From Neobacillus niacini (GTDB lineage: Bacteria; Bacillota; Bacilli; Bacillales; Cytobacillaceae), in NCBI RefSeq assembly GCF_000759675.1, contig NZ_BAWM01000020.1, positions 1 through 64,000 of the forward strand: a stretch of DNA of 64,000 nucleotides, given 5' to 3'. Each line of letters begins with the position of its first letter. Position 1 is the first letter of the stretch. Below the pieces are notes generated by a model. That model was not told the DNA's origin. It saw only the letters and a list, made by a program, of their open reading frames with translations, and did not search any database. The translations under genes and the position numbers were made by a program. Below are positions 8,854-16,843 of this stretch, one piece after another.

Positions 8854-9113
8854 ATGGTACAGGAGTCGTTATCCTTTATCGCGAGTAGCTCTTTTGCTAT
8901 TTTTAAGCATTGGTCGATCGGTATGATTTTCTCAAAGGAGAATTCATATATACTTTGTATTCTTGTTGCTAGTAGATCTGGTTGGTCTGTCTCATGTATG
9001 GCTTGTATGGTATCAGCTATTTCGGTGTCATAATTGCCATTCTTTAACTTGAAAGGATCCCATTCATTTAATACGTCCACAAATTGTAGATTTGTTTTCA
9101 TTTCACTTTCCAT
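8850..9113 (-). CDS. yugE: DUF1871 protein YugE
   Basis: 87-aa acidic cytoplasmic protein of the DUF1871 family; function unknown. Mostly helical, with a WDPF motif and a conserved ESxY-like central region (IQSIYEF). The ATG at 9113 has AGGAGAG seven bases upstream; a second in-frame Met four codons later is possible. It lies downstream of a 76-bp palindromic element that separates it from the PH-domain gene. Confidence 0.8.
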   Translation of the reverse strand: MESEMKTNLQFVDVLNEWDPFKLKNGNYDTEIADTIQAIHETDQPDLLATRIQSIYEFSFEKIIPIDQCLKIAKELLAIKDNDSCTI

Positions 9114-9141
9114 ATCATTCTCTCCTACTTCTTTTCTATTT

Positions 9142-9217
9142 GGCTGTGTTAAACTTGTCTGTTGATTTCCGCTCCAATCAACAGAGTGCCAAATTCAACA
9201 ATTTCTTTCACACAGCC
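9142..9217. repeat. GGCTGTG-type modular palindromic element, minimal 76-bp form
   Basis: Consists only of the outer arms: GGCTGTGTTAAA, then CTGTTGATTTCCGCTCC joined directly to AATCAACAGAGTGCC, then CACAGCC. The GC-rich core found in the copies at 2435, 14982 and 56889 is absent. Its right end is 2 bases from the stop codon of the PH-domain gene. Confidence 0.88.
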
Positions 9218-9219
9218 TT

Positions 9220-9597
9220 CTATTTAAGAACATATTCTGCAAGAACAGTTTGAAGTTCATATATATTTAAGTTTTTGTTAAATTGTTTTTGAAGAGGGAG
9301 TGCATTACCTGAAATCCAGATTTTTAATTCTGCATCCAAATCAAAGCTTCCTGCCGTCTCGATACTAAAATGGGTAATACTTTTATAGGGAATGGAGTGA
9401 TACTCAACTTTTTTTCCTGTTAGCCCCTGCTTGTCCACAAGAATTAACCGTTTATTTGTAAAAATAAATAAATCTCTAATTAATTTATATGCTTTTTCAA
9501 TTCTTTCATCATTAGCAAGAATTCTAGCAAATTCCCTTTGTGCTTCTGCAGGGTTTACCTCTGCGGCATTTCCCATCATACCATCAAAAAATCCCAT
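9220..9597 (-). CDS. Bacterial PH-domain protein (YvbH-like)
   Basis: 125 aa. The bulk (about residues 20-120) matches the bacterial pleckstrin-homology-like domain (FIFTNKRLILVDKQG, then EYHSIPYKSITHFSIETAGSFD). Such proteins are cytoplasmic and of unknown role. I start at the ATG at 9597 (MGFFDGMMGN) with AGGAAAGG about 10 bases upstream; GTG 9606 is too close to it. The stop codon lies two bases from the end of a palindromic repeat, so the transcript probably runs into the repeat and toward yugE. Confidence 0.82.
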   Translation of the reverse strand: MGFFDGMMGNAAEVNPAEAQREFARILANDERIEKAYKLIRDLFIFTNKRLILVDKQGLTGKKVEYHSIPYKSITHFSIETAGSFDLDAELKIWISGNALPLQKQFNKNLNIYELQTVLAEYVLK

Positions 9598-9660
9598 CAA
9601 ACTCACACCTTTCCTAGCTTCTTTCTAAATTATTATATATGAAAGTTTTATGTGCAACCA

Positions 9661-10863
9661 TCAATATTGGATTAACTCCAACAAATGCTGCTGCATTTGT
9701 TCGGCTGAAATTAGTGCTTCTCCTCCTCCCTGTGCAAACGCATCACTTCCGCCACCCTTACCATTTATGGAAGTAAGTGCATTACCAATTAACTCTTTCA
9801 TCCTTACGTTTGCTGCCGAACCTCTCGCACAAACTAGCTGTAACCTATTCTCATTTTGAGAAACAAATAACGCGATCGCTTCCTCATCCTCTGCAATGAT
9901 GATTTGCGCTAATTTTTGCAGCTCCTGAATCTTTCTGTTTTGAAACACATCACTGACAATTTTTTTCTCCATTTTACTTATACTATTACCTAATAAACTC
10001 TTTGCTTCATAGTGCAGTAAAGTTTCTAGTGCTTGTTCTAATTCTTTCTCTGTAGTTCTCCCATTCTCTAAAAGCCGAATGACTGCATGCTGCATATCTT
10101 TTTCAGGAGCATTCAGCAGCTTAGTTAGCTCTATTAGCACCTTATGTTTTTGGCCTAACTGTTTGATAACACGATTTCCACAAACAAATTGTACTCGGGT
10201 TTTTTTCTTTTGCCTTTCCCAGTCCAATATTTTGATAGCCTGTACTTCCCCGGTGGCTTTTGGGTGAGTTCCGCCACAGCCGTTGTAGTCAAAGTTCGGA
10301 ATTATGACAAGTCTAATATCCTCTTTTACTTTTGTCTCTTTTCGTAAATTATAATTGACTAACTCTGCTTCTGTTACCCACTTAGTTTCTATCGGCCAAT
10401 TCTCTAAAATGATTTGGTTGGACAGGTCCTGTGCACGTAATGTTTCAGATTCCAAAAGAGTCTCTGTCTCTAAATCAATTGTTAGTATATCGTTTCCTAA
10501 ATGAAAGCCTACTGTTTTGTATCCGAAAAGTTGTTCAAAGGCAGCCGAGAGGATATGCTGTCCTGCATGCTGCTGCATATGATCAAACCTTCTATCCCAA
10601 TCGATAACACCATGCACGGTAGAATTTACATCATCTAATTCGGTTTCGAGGTAGTGACGAACTTCTCCTTCGACTTCCTCCACATTCAGAACGTTAATGT
10701 CTTCAATTGTTCCAACATCATGAGGTTGCCCTCCGCCTGTTGGGTAAAATACAGTTTGATCCAACACAATATAGTCATTTCCATTTTCATCTTTTCCTTG
10801 TGTAACTACTTTTGCTGTGAATTCTTTTATGTAAGGGTCTTGATAAAATAGTTTATTTTCCAT
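9661..10863 (-). CDS. Alanyl-tRNA editing protein, AlaX type with DHHA1 domain
   Basis: 400-aa trans-editing protein expected to hydrolyse mischarged Ser/Gly-tRNA(Ala). Residues about 1-90 resemble the AlaRS beta-barrel segment (VFYPTGGGQPHD); the editing core has zinc ligands QQHAGQHILS and CGGTHPK; the C-terminal third is a DHHA1 domain ending in NGKGGGSDAFAQGGG. It lacks any aminoacylation domain, so it is not a truncated AlaRS. Monocistronic, ATG with TAGGAG upstream. Confidence 0.92.
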   Translation of the reverse strand: MENKLFYQDPYIKEFTAKVVTQGKDENGNDYIVLDQTVFYPTGGGQPHDVGTIEDINVLNVEEVEGEVRHYLETELDDVNSTVHGVIDWDRRFDHMQQHAGQHILSAAFEQLFGYKTVGFHLGNDILTIDLETETLLESETLRAQDLSNQIILENWPIETKWVTEAELVNYNLRKETKVKEDIRLVIIPNFDYNGCGGTHPKATGEVQAIKILDWERQKKKTRVQFVCGNRVIKQLGQKHKVLIELTKLLNAPEKDMQHAVIRLLENGRTTEKELEQALETLLHYEAKSLLGNSISKMEKKIVSDVFQNRKIQELQKLAQIIIAEDEEAIALFVSQNENRLQLVCARGSAANVRMKELIGNALTSINGKGGGSDAFAQGGGEALISAEQMQQHLLELIQY

Positions 10864-10893
10864 ATTTTATACTCCTAGTTTTTAATTATAAGA

Positions 10894-10927
10894 AAGCCTG
10901 TCCCCTCAATTATGAAGAAACAGGCTT
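10894..10927 (-). terminator. Possible terminator of the SOD-like gene
   Basis: Stem AAGCCTGT/ACAGGCTT with an 18-base loop. The following T-rich stretch on the minus strand is poor, so this is uncertain. Confidence 0.4.
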
Positions 10928-10994
10928 GTTACGTCTAATATTTCATTCTTATTTTTTGCTCTTGCTTATTTTTTGCCCTTGCTGCTTTTTTCAG

Positions 10995-11516
10995 TTATTT
11001 CTTGTTATCCTTGGAGACTTCACCGCATGCAATCCTATTTCCAGAATCCCCTTCAGGCTGGGTCATACCATCATCTTTTTCTTCATGGATTACAATGGAC
11101 GTTCCTTCTTTTGGAAAAAGTGATTTTTTCCCTTCTTTTAATGTTACATTCGCGGCCATTAATTCAGCCTTTACAGACCCGTCATCCTCTACAATTAAAT
11201 TAGGAAGGTCACCGGCATGCGAGCCCTTCGGGTGCAAAAGACCATGCTCTTTATCATCGGGGTTTAAATCTTTACCCGCTGATTTAAAATCTGGAGCTTT
11301 ACATTTACCCTTATCATGAATGTGAATGGCATGTTCACCTGGAGGAAGTCCATTTAATTTCAAATATACTTTTACTCCACTGGAAACTTCTTGCAATGTG
11401 ATGGTTCCTAGAGAATCACCCTTATCATTTACCATTTTAACATCTAGTTTTGTAATATCCTTTTCCAAACAACCCGTGAGTAGAATAAGTGGGATGATGA
11501 TCCAAGCTCTTTTCAT
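10995..11516 (-). CDS. Cu/Zn superoxide dismutase-like lipoprotein (YojM/SodC-like)
   Basis: 173 aa with a lipoprotein signal (lipobox LLTGC, Cys at residue 16), so expected on the outer face of the membrane. The SOD_Cu fold is recognisable: HIH copper pair, EHG and SHAGD zinc ligands, VIHEE copper His, and ACGEV disulfide Cys. The usual bridging His of SAGxHFNP is Asp here (SAGKDLNP). Bacillus SodC paralogues lacking copper ligands are known and may have little dismutase activity, so enzymatic function is uncertain. ATG with TTAGGGGGA upstream. Confidence 0.85.
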   Translation of the reverse strand: MKRAWIIIPLILLTGCLEKDITKLDVKMVNDKGDSLGTITLQEVSSGVKVYLKLNGLPPGEHAIHIHDKGKCKAPDFKSAGKDLNPDDKEHGLLHPKGSHAGDLPNLIVEDDGSVKAELMAANVTLKEGKKSLFPKEGTSIVIHEEKDDGMTQPEGDSGNRIACGEVSKDNKK

Positions 11517-11584
11517 AAGTATCCCCCTAAGATAGACATTTTGTCATAGTATCAACTTGGGGCGAACACTTTATGTAAAAAAAA

Positions 11585-11609
11585 GAAACAGTTTAATGTT
11601 CACTGTTTC
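11585..11609 (-). terminator. Terminator overlapping the stop of the small membrane protein gene
   Basis: Stem GAAACAGT/ACTGTTTC followed on the minus strand by eight T. The stem contains the TAA stop codon at 11593-11595. Confidence 0.88.
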
Positions 11610-11808
11610 CTTGACTAAGCTGTTTAGACATTAATTTTTCTTCGAGTTCTTTCGCTTTCATAGCTTCCCGCTTTGAGACCTTGATAAAGAACCGCATGGT
11701 TAGAAGGGCTCCTATTACAAAGATCAAAAAAGTAATGGCTGCTGGACCATATTCCGATTTATCTTCTGGAAAGTATAGAAATAACGATAATACAAATGGC
11801 TGGATCAT
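11593..11808 (-). CDS. Small single-pass membrane protein, function unknown
   Basis: I do not recognise a family. 71 aa: a short N-terminal hydrophobic stretch (residues 1-13), a polar EDKSEYG segment, one clear transmembrane helix (about 22-42), then a charged, Lys/Glu-rich cytoplasmic helix. Good ribosome binding site (AAAGGGAG). Its own terminator overlaps the stop codon, so it is a separate unit between the SOD-like and cyclophilin genes. Confidence 0.65.
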   Translation of the reverse strand: MIQPFVLSLFLYFPEDKSEYGPAAITFLIFVIGALLTMRFFIKVSKREAMKAKELEEKLMSKQLSQGNSEH

Positions 11809-11896
11809 CTGTTTCTCCCTTTCTTTAAAGGCATGTTACTAATGATTTATTATAGCAACAAAATGTGTATCCTGCCATTAAATGAATCCAAAAAGG

Positions 11897-12637
11897 TTAC
11901 TTCAATACCTTAATATCTTTAATAATCACATCTTCTTCTGGTTTATCCTTAGGGTCTACAGGAGTTTCAGCAATTTTATCAACAATATCCATTCCCTCAA
12001 TTACATGTCCGAAAACTGTATGGCGCTTGTCTAGCCAAGGAGTGCCTCCCCTACCCTCATAGGCCTCAATAATTTCGTTTGGAAATCCTGCCTTTTCCAT
12101 TTCAGTTTTCATTGATGGATCTACTGATTTCTTTTGTACAATAAAAAATTGGCTGCCGTTCGTATTTGACCCTGAGTTAGCCATAGATAATGCTCCGCGT
12201 AAATTGAAAAGGTTGGTTGAGAATTCGTCCTCAAATGGCTCACCGTAAATACTTTCTCCACCAGTTCCGTCTCCATTCGGGTCACCACCCTGAATCATGA
12301 AGTCATTGATTACCCGGTGAAAGATCAGTCCATCATAATACCCTTCCTCACTATGCTTCACAAAATTTTCTACTGCTTTTGGCGCATATTCAGGGAACAA
12401 TTTAATTTTAATGTTTCCCATTGTCGTTTCTATTTCAACGAGTTTTTCATTTTCTGAAACCTCATTTGAAAGTTGAGGATAAACTGCGTCTGCCACTTGA
12501 TCGCTCCCTTCCTTTTCCTCTGTTTTTGGAGCAGTACTCTTAGGTGCCGCTTCCTCTTTCTCCTGGCTTGTCCCACAACCAGCCAAGACAAGAATTCCAA
12601 CGATTAGCACGAACAAAAATTGCAAAATCTTTCTCAT
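11897..12637 (-). CDS. Cyclophilin-type peptidyl-prolyl isomerase, lipoprotein
   Basis: 246 aa. N-terminal lipoprotein signal (LVLAGC, Cys about residue 21), an acidic/Lys linker, then a cyclophilin domain (about 70-245) with [15 protein letters not shown] (catalytic Arg) and [11 protein letters not shown]. Expected to catalyse proline isomerisation of secreted proteins at the outer membrane face, alongside PrsA-type foldases. ATG with GGAGGGATG upstream. Monocistronic; I see no clear terminator. Confidence 0.93.
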   Translation of the reverse strand: MRKILQFLFVLIVGILVLAGCGTSQEKEEAAPKSTAPKTEEKEGSDQVADAVYPQLSNEVSENEKLVEIETTMGNIKIKLFPEYAPKAVENFVKHSEEGYYDGLIFHRVINDFMIQGGDPNGDGTGGESIYGEPFEDEFSTNLFNLRGALSMANSGSNTNGSQFFIVQKKSVDPSMKTEMEKAGFPNEIIEAYEGRGGTPWLDKRHTVFGHVIEGMDIVDKIAETPVDPKDKPEEDVIIKDIKVLK

Positions 12638-12737
12638 TTATCATCCCTCCATATAATTAATTTAACCGATATTTTTGTTTTTTGCACTTTGTTTTTTATA
12701 TAATATATATGGATAGAAGAGTGAAGGAGGGAACTTG

Positions 12738-13118
12738 ATGTCAGAATTGCAGATTGGCGAAATTGTTACCGGAATTTATAAAACAGGGAAATATATTGGG
12801 GAAATAACAGAAGTTCGTCCACAGCATTATTTAGTCAGAGTTTTAGCTGTTGTCAAACATCCAATGCAAGGTGATTTACATAATCCAAAAGAAGCAGATG
12901 TACTTATTTTCCATGAAAGAAAAGCTCTTTCCTATAGAGAGCAGGCCAATATTCCAAAGCAAATGGTAAAGCCTTTCAAGGAAGAAGTACCTGACTATCT
13001 CGAATCATTAAGACTAGCAGTTGAAAAAATGAAAAATGAATTAACAGAAAATGCATCCAAGTGGGCAGAAATGAGTCTAAATAGTATTGCTTCTCTAGAA
13101 AAAGATTATTATAAATAA
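12738..13118 (+). CDS. kapB: Kinase-associated lipoprotein B
   Basis: 126-aa KapB homologue. In B. subtilis KapB is needed for expression or activity of the KinB branch of the sporulation phosphorelay. The N-terminal half is a small beta-barrel (IGEIVTGIYKTGKYIGEI), the C-terminal half is helical. Despite the family name it has no signal peptide or lipobox here. I chose ATG 12738 (AAGGAGG seven bases upstream) over the TTG directly before it. Convergent with kapD, as in B. subtilis. Confidence 0.9.
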   Translation: MSELQIGEIVTGIYKTGKYIGEITEVRPQHYLVRVLAVVKHPMQGDLHNPKEADVLIFHERKALSYREQANIPKQMVKPFKEEVPDYLESLRLAVEKMKNELTENASKWAEMSLNSIASLEKDYYK

Positions 13119-13125
13119 ATAATTT

Positions 13126-13157
13126 AAGGCCAAATCAGATTGAATGATTTGGCCTTT
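13126..13157. terminator. Bidirectional terminator between kapB and kapD
   Basis: Stem AAGGCCAAATCA/TGATTTGGCCTT, 7-base loop, flanked by A and T runs; it reaches the kapD stop codon. Confidence 0.92.
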
Positions 13158-13777
13158 TATGCGAATTCATTTAATAGTTTTGAAAAATCGATGCGGTCAC
13201 CAATTGTGGTTGGTTTGGGCTTTTCTAAATAGCGTTTATCCTTTTCAACAAGTCGGAATATATTATAGGTAGTCAATGCATCATCCAGTGCCCTGTGATG
13301 CCTTCCAGTTCCTTCTTTCCCATATTCCTGTACAGCTTTCCATAATCCCGTTTGATTTTGATCCCCGAAAAACCGCTTATATTCCATTGATAAATCCAAC
13401 TCCACTGCTTTAAAAGGAAATGCCACACCTGCCTCTAAACAATTGTGCCGCAAAACCTTCATATCCATATTTCCCCAAGTGACGATGGTAGTTTCATATT
13501 GATTGTTGAATTCTCCTAACTTTCGGATGAGTTCATAAAATGAAATTCCCTGGTCAACCTGTTGCTGTGAAATATGTAAGAATGATTTACAGCGTTCAGA
13601 AAGAATAGGGAACTTAAGCGGTGTTACATAGGATGAGAATTGCTCAGTAATTTGATCATCAACGACTGCCACGAGTCCTACTTCAATAATCTCTGCGAAA
13701 AAGTCTTTCATGCGAACATTTCGTTCAGGCATGGTAAATTCAAAATCAATAAAGATAGTTTGTCTCTTTTCCTTCAT
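13157..13777 (-). CDS. kapD: Sporulation inhibitor KapD, DEDD-type exonuclease domain
   Basis: 206-aa protein with an RNase T/DnaQ-type exonuclease fold: ExoI Asp/Glu in FIDFEFT, ExoII Asp in NMDMKVLRHN, ExoIII His/Asp in HHRALDDALTT (DEDDh layout). In B. subtilis KapD inhibits the KinA pathway of sporulation; the nucleic acid substrate is not known. ATG 13777 is preceded by AAAGGTGG. A GTG eight codons earlier is possible but lacks a ribosome binding site. Confidence 0.92.
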   Translation of the reverse strand: MKEKRQTIFIDFEFTMPERNVRMKDFFAEIIEVGLVAVVDDQITEQFSSYVTPLKFPILSERCKSFLHISQQQVDQGISFYELIRKLGEFNNQYETTIVTWGNMDMKVLRHNCLEAGVAFPFKAVELDLSMEYKRFFGDQNQTGLWKAVQEYGKEGTGRHHRALDDALTTYNIFRLVEKDKRYLEKPKPTTIGDRIDFSKLLNEFA

Positions 13778-13917
13778 ACTTTCACCACCTTTTTTGACCA
13801 TTTTCTTACTACTATTATATAAAGAAACCTGTACAAAGTATTGTACTAATTCTCTATATTTCTTACATTATATCACGAAATTAACATGAATTTTTTAAAT
13901 ATTTTTTCAATTAACCA

Positions 13918-13950
13918 AAAAAAAAGATGGAAAATACCCCATCCTTTTTA
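13918..13950 (-). terminator. Terminator of the thioesterase gene
   Basis: Stem AAAAGATGG/CCATCCTTTT followed by T9 on the minus strand. Confidence 0.85.
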
Positions 13951-13953
13951 AGG

Positions 13954-14337
13954 TCACTTTTTTAATTTAATAACTGCGATTGTACATCTTGAAATACAGA
14001 TGAGCCGGTCCTTTTCATCCGTAATTTTGATATCCCAAACCATAGTTGTTTTTCCTTGATGCAGGATTGTTCCTACAGCTGTTACGGTTCCTTCTGTAAT
14101 AGAACGAACATGGTTAGCGTTAATTTCTAAACCAGCAGCGCCTTCTGTTTCTTTATCCACCAATTCATATGCCCCAATACTTGCGACCGTTTCTGCTAGT
14201 GCCACGGAAGCACCGCCATGTAATAAACCAAATGGCTGGCGTGTTCTTTCATCTACTGGCATTGTTGCGATGACTTTCCCCGGTTCTAAATGAGTTATTT
14301 CTATACCTAACGTTTCAATTAATGTGTTTTTAATCAT
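13954..14337 (-). CDS. Hotdog-fold acyl-CoA thioesterase (PaaI/YuxO-like)
   Basis: 127-aa hotdog thioesterase. The active-site motif FGLLHGGASVALAE and the GLEINANHVRSITEG strand typical of the PaaI subfamily are present. YuxO-type enzymes hydrolyse aromatic or short acyl-CoA thioesters, often DHNA-CoA for menaquinone; the exact substrate here is inferred. ATG has AAAGGAAG upstream. Independent unit with its own terminator. Confidence 0.87.
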   Translation of the reverse strand: MIKNTLIETLGIEITHLEPGKVIATMPVDERTRQPFGLLHGGASVALAETVASIGAYELVDKETEGAAGLEINANHVRSITEGTVTAVGTILHQGKTTMVWDIKITDEKDRLICISRCTIAVIKLKK

Positions 14338-14415
14338 CCTTTTCTTCCTTTCGATTCATTGTTTGTATCTGTATATTCTCTTTCTATAGCGTAATTTCCT
14401 TTTATTCTATAAAAA

Positions 14416-14443
14416 GAAAAAACAGCCTCGAAAGCTGTTTTTT
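14416..14443 (-). terminator. Terminator of the Gly/Tyr/Pro-rich protein gene
   Basis: Stem AAACAGC/GCTGTTT with a 7-base loop, followed by TTTTTCTTTTT on the minus strand. Confidence 0.85.
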
Positions 14444-14451
14444 TAAACATC

Positions 14452-14679
14452 TTAATAAAAACCAGGTGCCCCGAATCCAGGGTAACCTGAAAATTGATTT
14501 CCATAAAATTGGTTCCCATAGAATTGGTTCCCATAGAATGGGGGCGGATAACCGTAAAATGGTCGAGGATAAAATAATGCACTTCCTAATAGTCCACCCA
14601 CTAAACCGCCTAAAAATGGCAGACCAAAACCAATAAATCTCTGATCACTTACTGGATATGGACTTCGATATTGATACAT
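14452..14679 (-). CDS. Small Gly/Tyr/Pro-rich protein, possible spore-surface protein
   Basis: 75 aa. The N-terminus is polar (YRSPYPVSDQ), then a glycine-rich hydrophobic stretch (about 15-36), then a low-complexity Tyr/Pro/Phe/Gly tail with three FYGNQ repeats encoded by a 15-bp tandem repeat. Strong ribosome binding site (AAAGGAGG). I do not recognise a named family; composition resembles small spore coat or spore-surface proteins of bacilli, which is inference. No enzymatic motif. Confidence 0.7.
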   Translation of the reverse strand: MYQYRSPYPVSDQRFIGFGLPFLGGLVGGLLGSALFYPRPFYGYPPPFYGNQFYGNQFYGNQFSGYPGFGAPGFY

Positions 14680-14711
14680 CCAACAAACCTCCTTTTAATC
14701 TCTATACTTGC

Positions 14712-14876
14712 CTACACTACTTCATATGCAAAAAGATGGCAGATGGGTTGGGCAAATAGAAATGTGGTAGCGCCCGTTTCGTGATATATAGATTTAAGGT
14801 TTGGCCAGAGATCTATTTCTTCAAGACCCCCTCTTAAGGACAAATCTTCTTCGACGCTTACTAGTTTTGTCTTCAT
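14712..14876 (-). CDS. Possible 54-aa ORF, unrecognised
   Basis: Open frame of 54 codons (MKTKLVSVEEDLSLRGG at the start, ending FAYEVV) without a clear ribosome binding site. It overlaps a 29-codon frame that starts upstream at 14910. The two could be fragments of one frameshifted gene, or the frame may be non-coding. Confidence 0.2.
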   Translation of the reverse strand: MKTKLVSVEEDLSLRGGLEEIDLWPNLKSIYHETGATTFLFAQPICHLFAYEVV

Positions 14877-14910
14877 GACCAGTTAAAGAAATTATCGATT
14901 CCTCTAACAT
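14821..14910 (-). CDS. Possible 29-aa peptide with strong ribosome binding site
   Basis: ATG at 14910 is preceded by CAAGGAG at normal spacing. The peptide begins MLEESIISLTGHED and is strongly basic near the end (SKRRRRF, RGS). No homologue is recognised. The good ribosome binding site is the main support; the region is otherwise a 300-base gap. Confidence 0.3.
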   Translation of the reverse strand: MLEESIISLTGHEDKTSKRRRRFVLKRGS

Positions 14911-14941
14911 GAGAGTTACTCCTTGAAATATAAACAAAATA

Positions 14942-14966
14942 CCCACGAAATGTGAAATTTCGTGGG
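14942..14966. terminator. Terminator hairpin, probably of pepA, displaced by a repeat element
   Basis: Perfect 9-bp stem CCCACGAAA/TTTCGTGGG with a 7-base loop and T-rich sequence on both sides. It lies beyond the palindromic element that follows pepA. Confidence 0.75.
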
Positions 14967-14981
14967 CTTTATTTTTCTTAA

Positions 14982-15166
14982 GGCTGTGTTAAATTTGTCT
15001 ATTGATTTGCGCTCCAGGCACTTCGCTTTCCGCGGGCGGTCCGGGGAGCCTCCTCGGCGCTTAAGCGCCTGTGGGGTCTCCCCTGCCCCGTCCTCCCGCA
15101 GGAGTCTTCGTGCCTTCCGCGCAAATCAACAGAGTGCCAATATCAACATTTAGCTTTAACACAGCC
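14982..15166. repeat. GGCTGTG-type modular palindromic element, medium form
   Basis: Terminal inverted repeats AAGGCTGTGTTAAA and TTTAACACAGCCTT, then arms CTATTGATTTGCGCTCC / GCGCAAATCAACAGAG, then the GC-rich core beginning AGGCACTTCGC and ending TCTTCGTGCCT with the palindrome GGCGCTTAAGCGCC at its centre. No coding capacity. It separates pepA from the hairpin at 14942-14966. Confidence 0.92.
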
Positions 15167-15209
15167 TTTCTTAAAAGGAAAAATTAATCTAACATCATGG
15201 CTTTAAACA

Positions 15210-16718
15210 TTATTTTTCAATTGGCTCAAAACGCTCAACAAATAAAGCAAGTGTCCTGGTCATTACACCAGTAGCTCCAGCTGGGCCAAGATCATGTTCC
15301 TTAGAAGTCGTAGAGGTTCCAGCAATATCCAAGTGGACCCAAGGAGTCCCCTCTGTGAATTCACCTATAAAGGCACCCGCTACAATAGCATGACCTTCAC
15401 TTCCAGGGGAATTGTTTAAATCTGCCACTTTGCTGTTTCTTACTCGTTCTTTATCCTTCTCAAACAATGGTAATTGCCAGATTGGCTCTCCTGCTTCCAT
15501 TGAGGCTTCCAATACTTGTTCATATAATGTTTCGTGATTGGTCATTGCACCCGTTGTATGTAATCCAAGTGCAGTGATGACACCACCTGTTAAGGTTGCC
15601 ACATCAACTAAATATTCCGCACCATGGTGCTTCGCATAGGTTACAGCATCTGCCAAGACAAGTCTGCCTTCTGCGTCAGTATTTAAGACTTCTATTGTCT
15701 TTCCGCTCATGGAGGTGATTACATCATCTGGTTTAAAGGCATTACCCGAAATCATATTATCCGTTGAAGGGATAACCGCGACAACGTTTTGTTCCGGTTT
15801 TAATTCCCCGATGATTTCCATTGCACCAAGAACAGCCGCAGCTCCGCCCATGTCCGTCTTCATACCTACAATTCCAGCCTTCGTTTTAATAGAATAGCCG
15901 CCTGTGTCAAAGGTGATTCCTTTTCCAACAAGTCCAATAACGTCCTGCCATTGTTCTTTCCCTTGGTACTTGAGAACAATCATCTTAGGTGGCTCTGTGG
16001 ATCCTTGGTTAACGGCCAAGAAAGCCCCCATACCTAGCTTTTCAATCTCTTCTTTATCGAGAATTTCAACTTCAAAATTATATTTGGAAGCTAGCTCTTG
16101 GGCATAATCGGCCATGTCTTTCGCTGTCAGCAGATTGCCTGGAATATTTACAAGTGAACGAGCAGAGTTTGTACCTTTTCCAAAAGCAAGACCCACTGTT
16201 AGAGAAGCATGAATTTCTTCCTTATCAGGACTTTCACTATAGACTGTAACTTTTCCTAACTTCTTCTCTGGCTCATTTGATTTTTGCTTGTAACCATGAA
16301 ATTGATAGGTAGATAGCGCAAATGCTTCGCTTACAGCATGTGCAGCTTCTTGTCCGTTTACAGGCTCTGCAGTAAAGGAATCTAAAAGAACAGCACATTC
16401 TTGGAGCTTACTTGCTTTTAGCGCTTTATACGCCTTCCCTAAAGCCTCACTCAGCCTCTCAAAACTAAATTCCTTTTCCTTTCCAAGACCCACAAACCAA
16501 ATTCTTTTTGCTCCAGTTTTCCCGAAACTATGTACTTTACTAATATTTTTAAACTTGGCTGAAATATCACCAGCTTTGACAAGCTCCCTTAATTGACCTT
16601 CAAATTGTTCATCCAGCTTCTCCAAGGTACCTGTAAACTTTTCAGGTTTATCAAAAAGCCCAATAATCAATCCTTCGTGACCTGCAGAGAGATCAATCTC
16701 ATTTTTAACATCAAACAT
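15210..16718 (-). CDS. pepA: Leucyl (cytosol) aminopeptidase, M17
   Basis: 502-aa metallo-aminopeptidase releasing N-terminal residues from peptides in the cytoplasm (YuiE-type). N-terminal macro-like domain (about 1-170), then catalytic domain with [10 protein letters not shown] (metal Lys/Asp), MKTDMGGAA and the M17 signature NTDAEGRL. Length matches the family. Its own ATG has GGAGG upstream; probably a single-gene unit ahead of yuiC-type genes. Confidence 0.96.
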   Translation of the reverse strand: MFDVKNEIDLSAGHEGLIIGLFDKPEKFTGTLEKLDEQFEGQLRELVKAGDISAKFKNISKVHSFGKTGAKRIWFVGLGKEKEFSFERLSEALGKAYKALKASKLQECAVLLDSFTAEPVNGQEAAHAVSEAFALSTYQFHGYKQKSNEPEKKLGKVTVYSESPDKEEIHASLTVGLAFGKGTNSARSLVNIPGNLLTAKDMADYAQELASKYNFEVEILDKEEIEKLGMGAFLAVNQGSTEPPKMIVLKYQGKEQWQDVIGLVGKGITFDTGGYSIKTKAGIVGMKTDMGGAAAVLGAMEIIGELKPEQNVVAVIPSTDNMISGNAFKPDDVITSMSGKTIEVLNTDAEGRLVLADAVTYAKHHGAEYLVDVATLTGGVITALGLHTTGAMTNHETLYEQVLEASMEAGEPIWQLPLFEKDKERVRNSKVADLNNSPGSEGHAIVAGAFIGEFTEGTPWVHLDIAGTSTTSKEHDLGPAGATGVMTRTLALFVERFEPIEK

Positions 16719-16813
16719 GGTTTTCCCACCTCCGTGTGAATTACCTATTCATTATATCGGATAAATGAATATCTTTCGACTTTCTAAGTATTTTCATTAC
16801 ATTCCACCAATAA

Positions 16814-16843
16814 AAATAGCAGGCTTTAAGCCTGCACTATTTT
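16814..16843 (-). terminator. Terminator of yuiC
   Basis: Stem GCAGGCTT/AAGCCTGC within AAAATAG/CTATTTT, followed by TTTTTATTGG on the minus strand. Confidence 0.88.

Noticed and set aside
9661-10863. Truncated alanyl-tRNA synthetase pseudogene
   Set aside because: It has the complete architecture of a free-standing AlaX editing protein, with proper start, zinc ligands and DHHA1 domain.
14334-14582. 82-codon minus-strand frame overlapping the Gly/Tyr-rich gene
   Set aside because: It has no ribosome binding site and runs in another frame through the 15-bp repeats; the frame from 14679 has AAAGGAGG.
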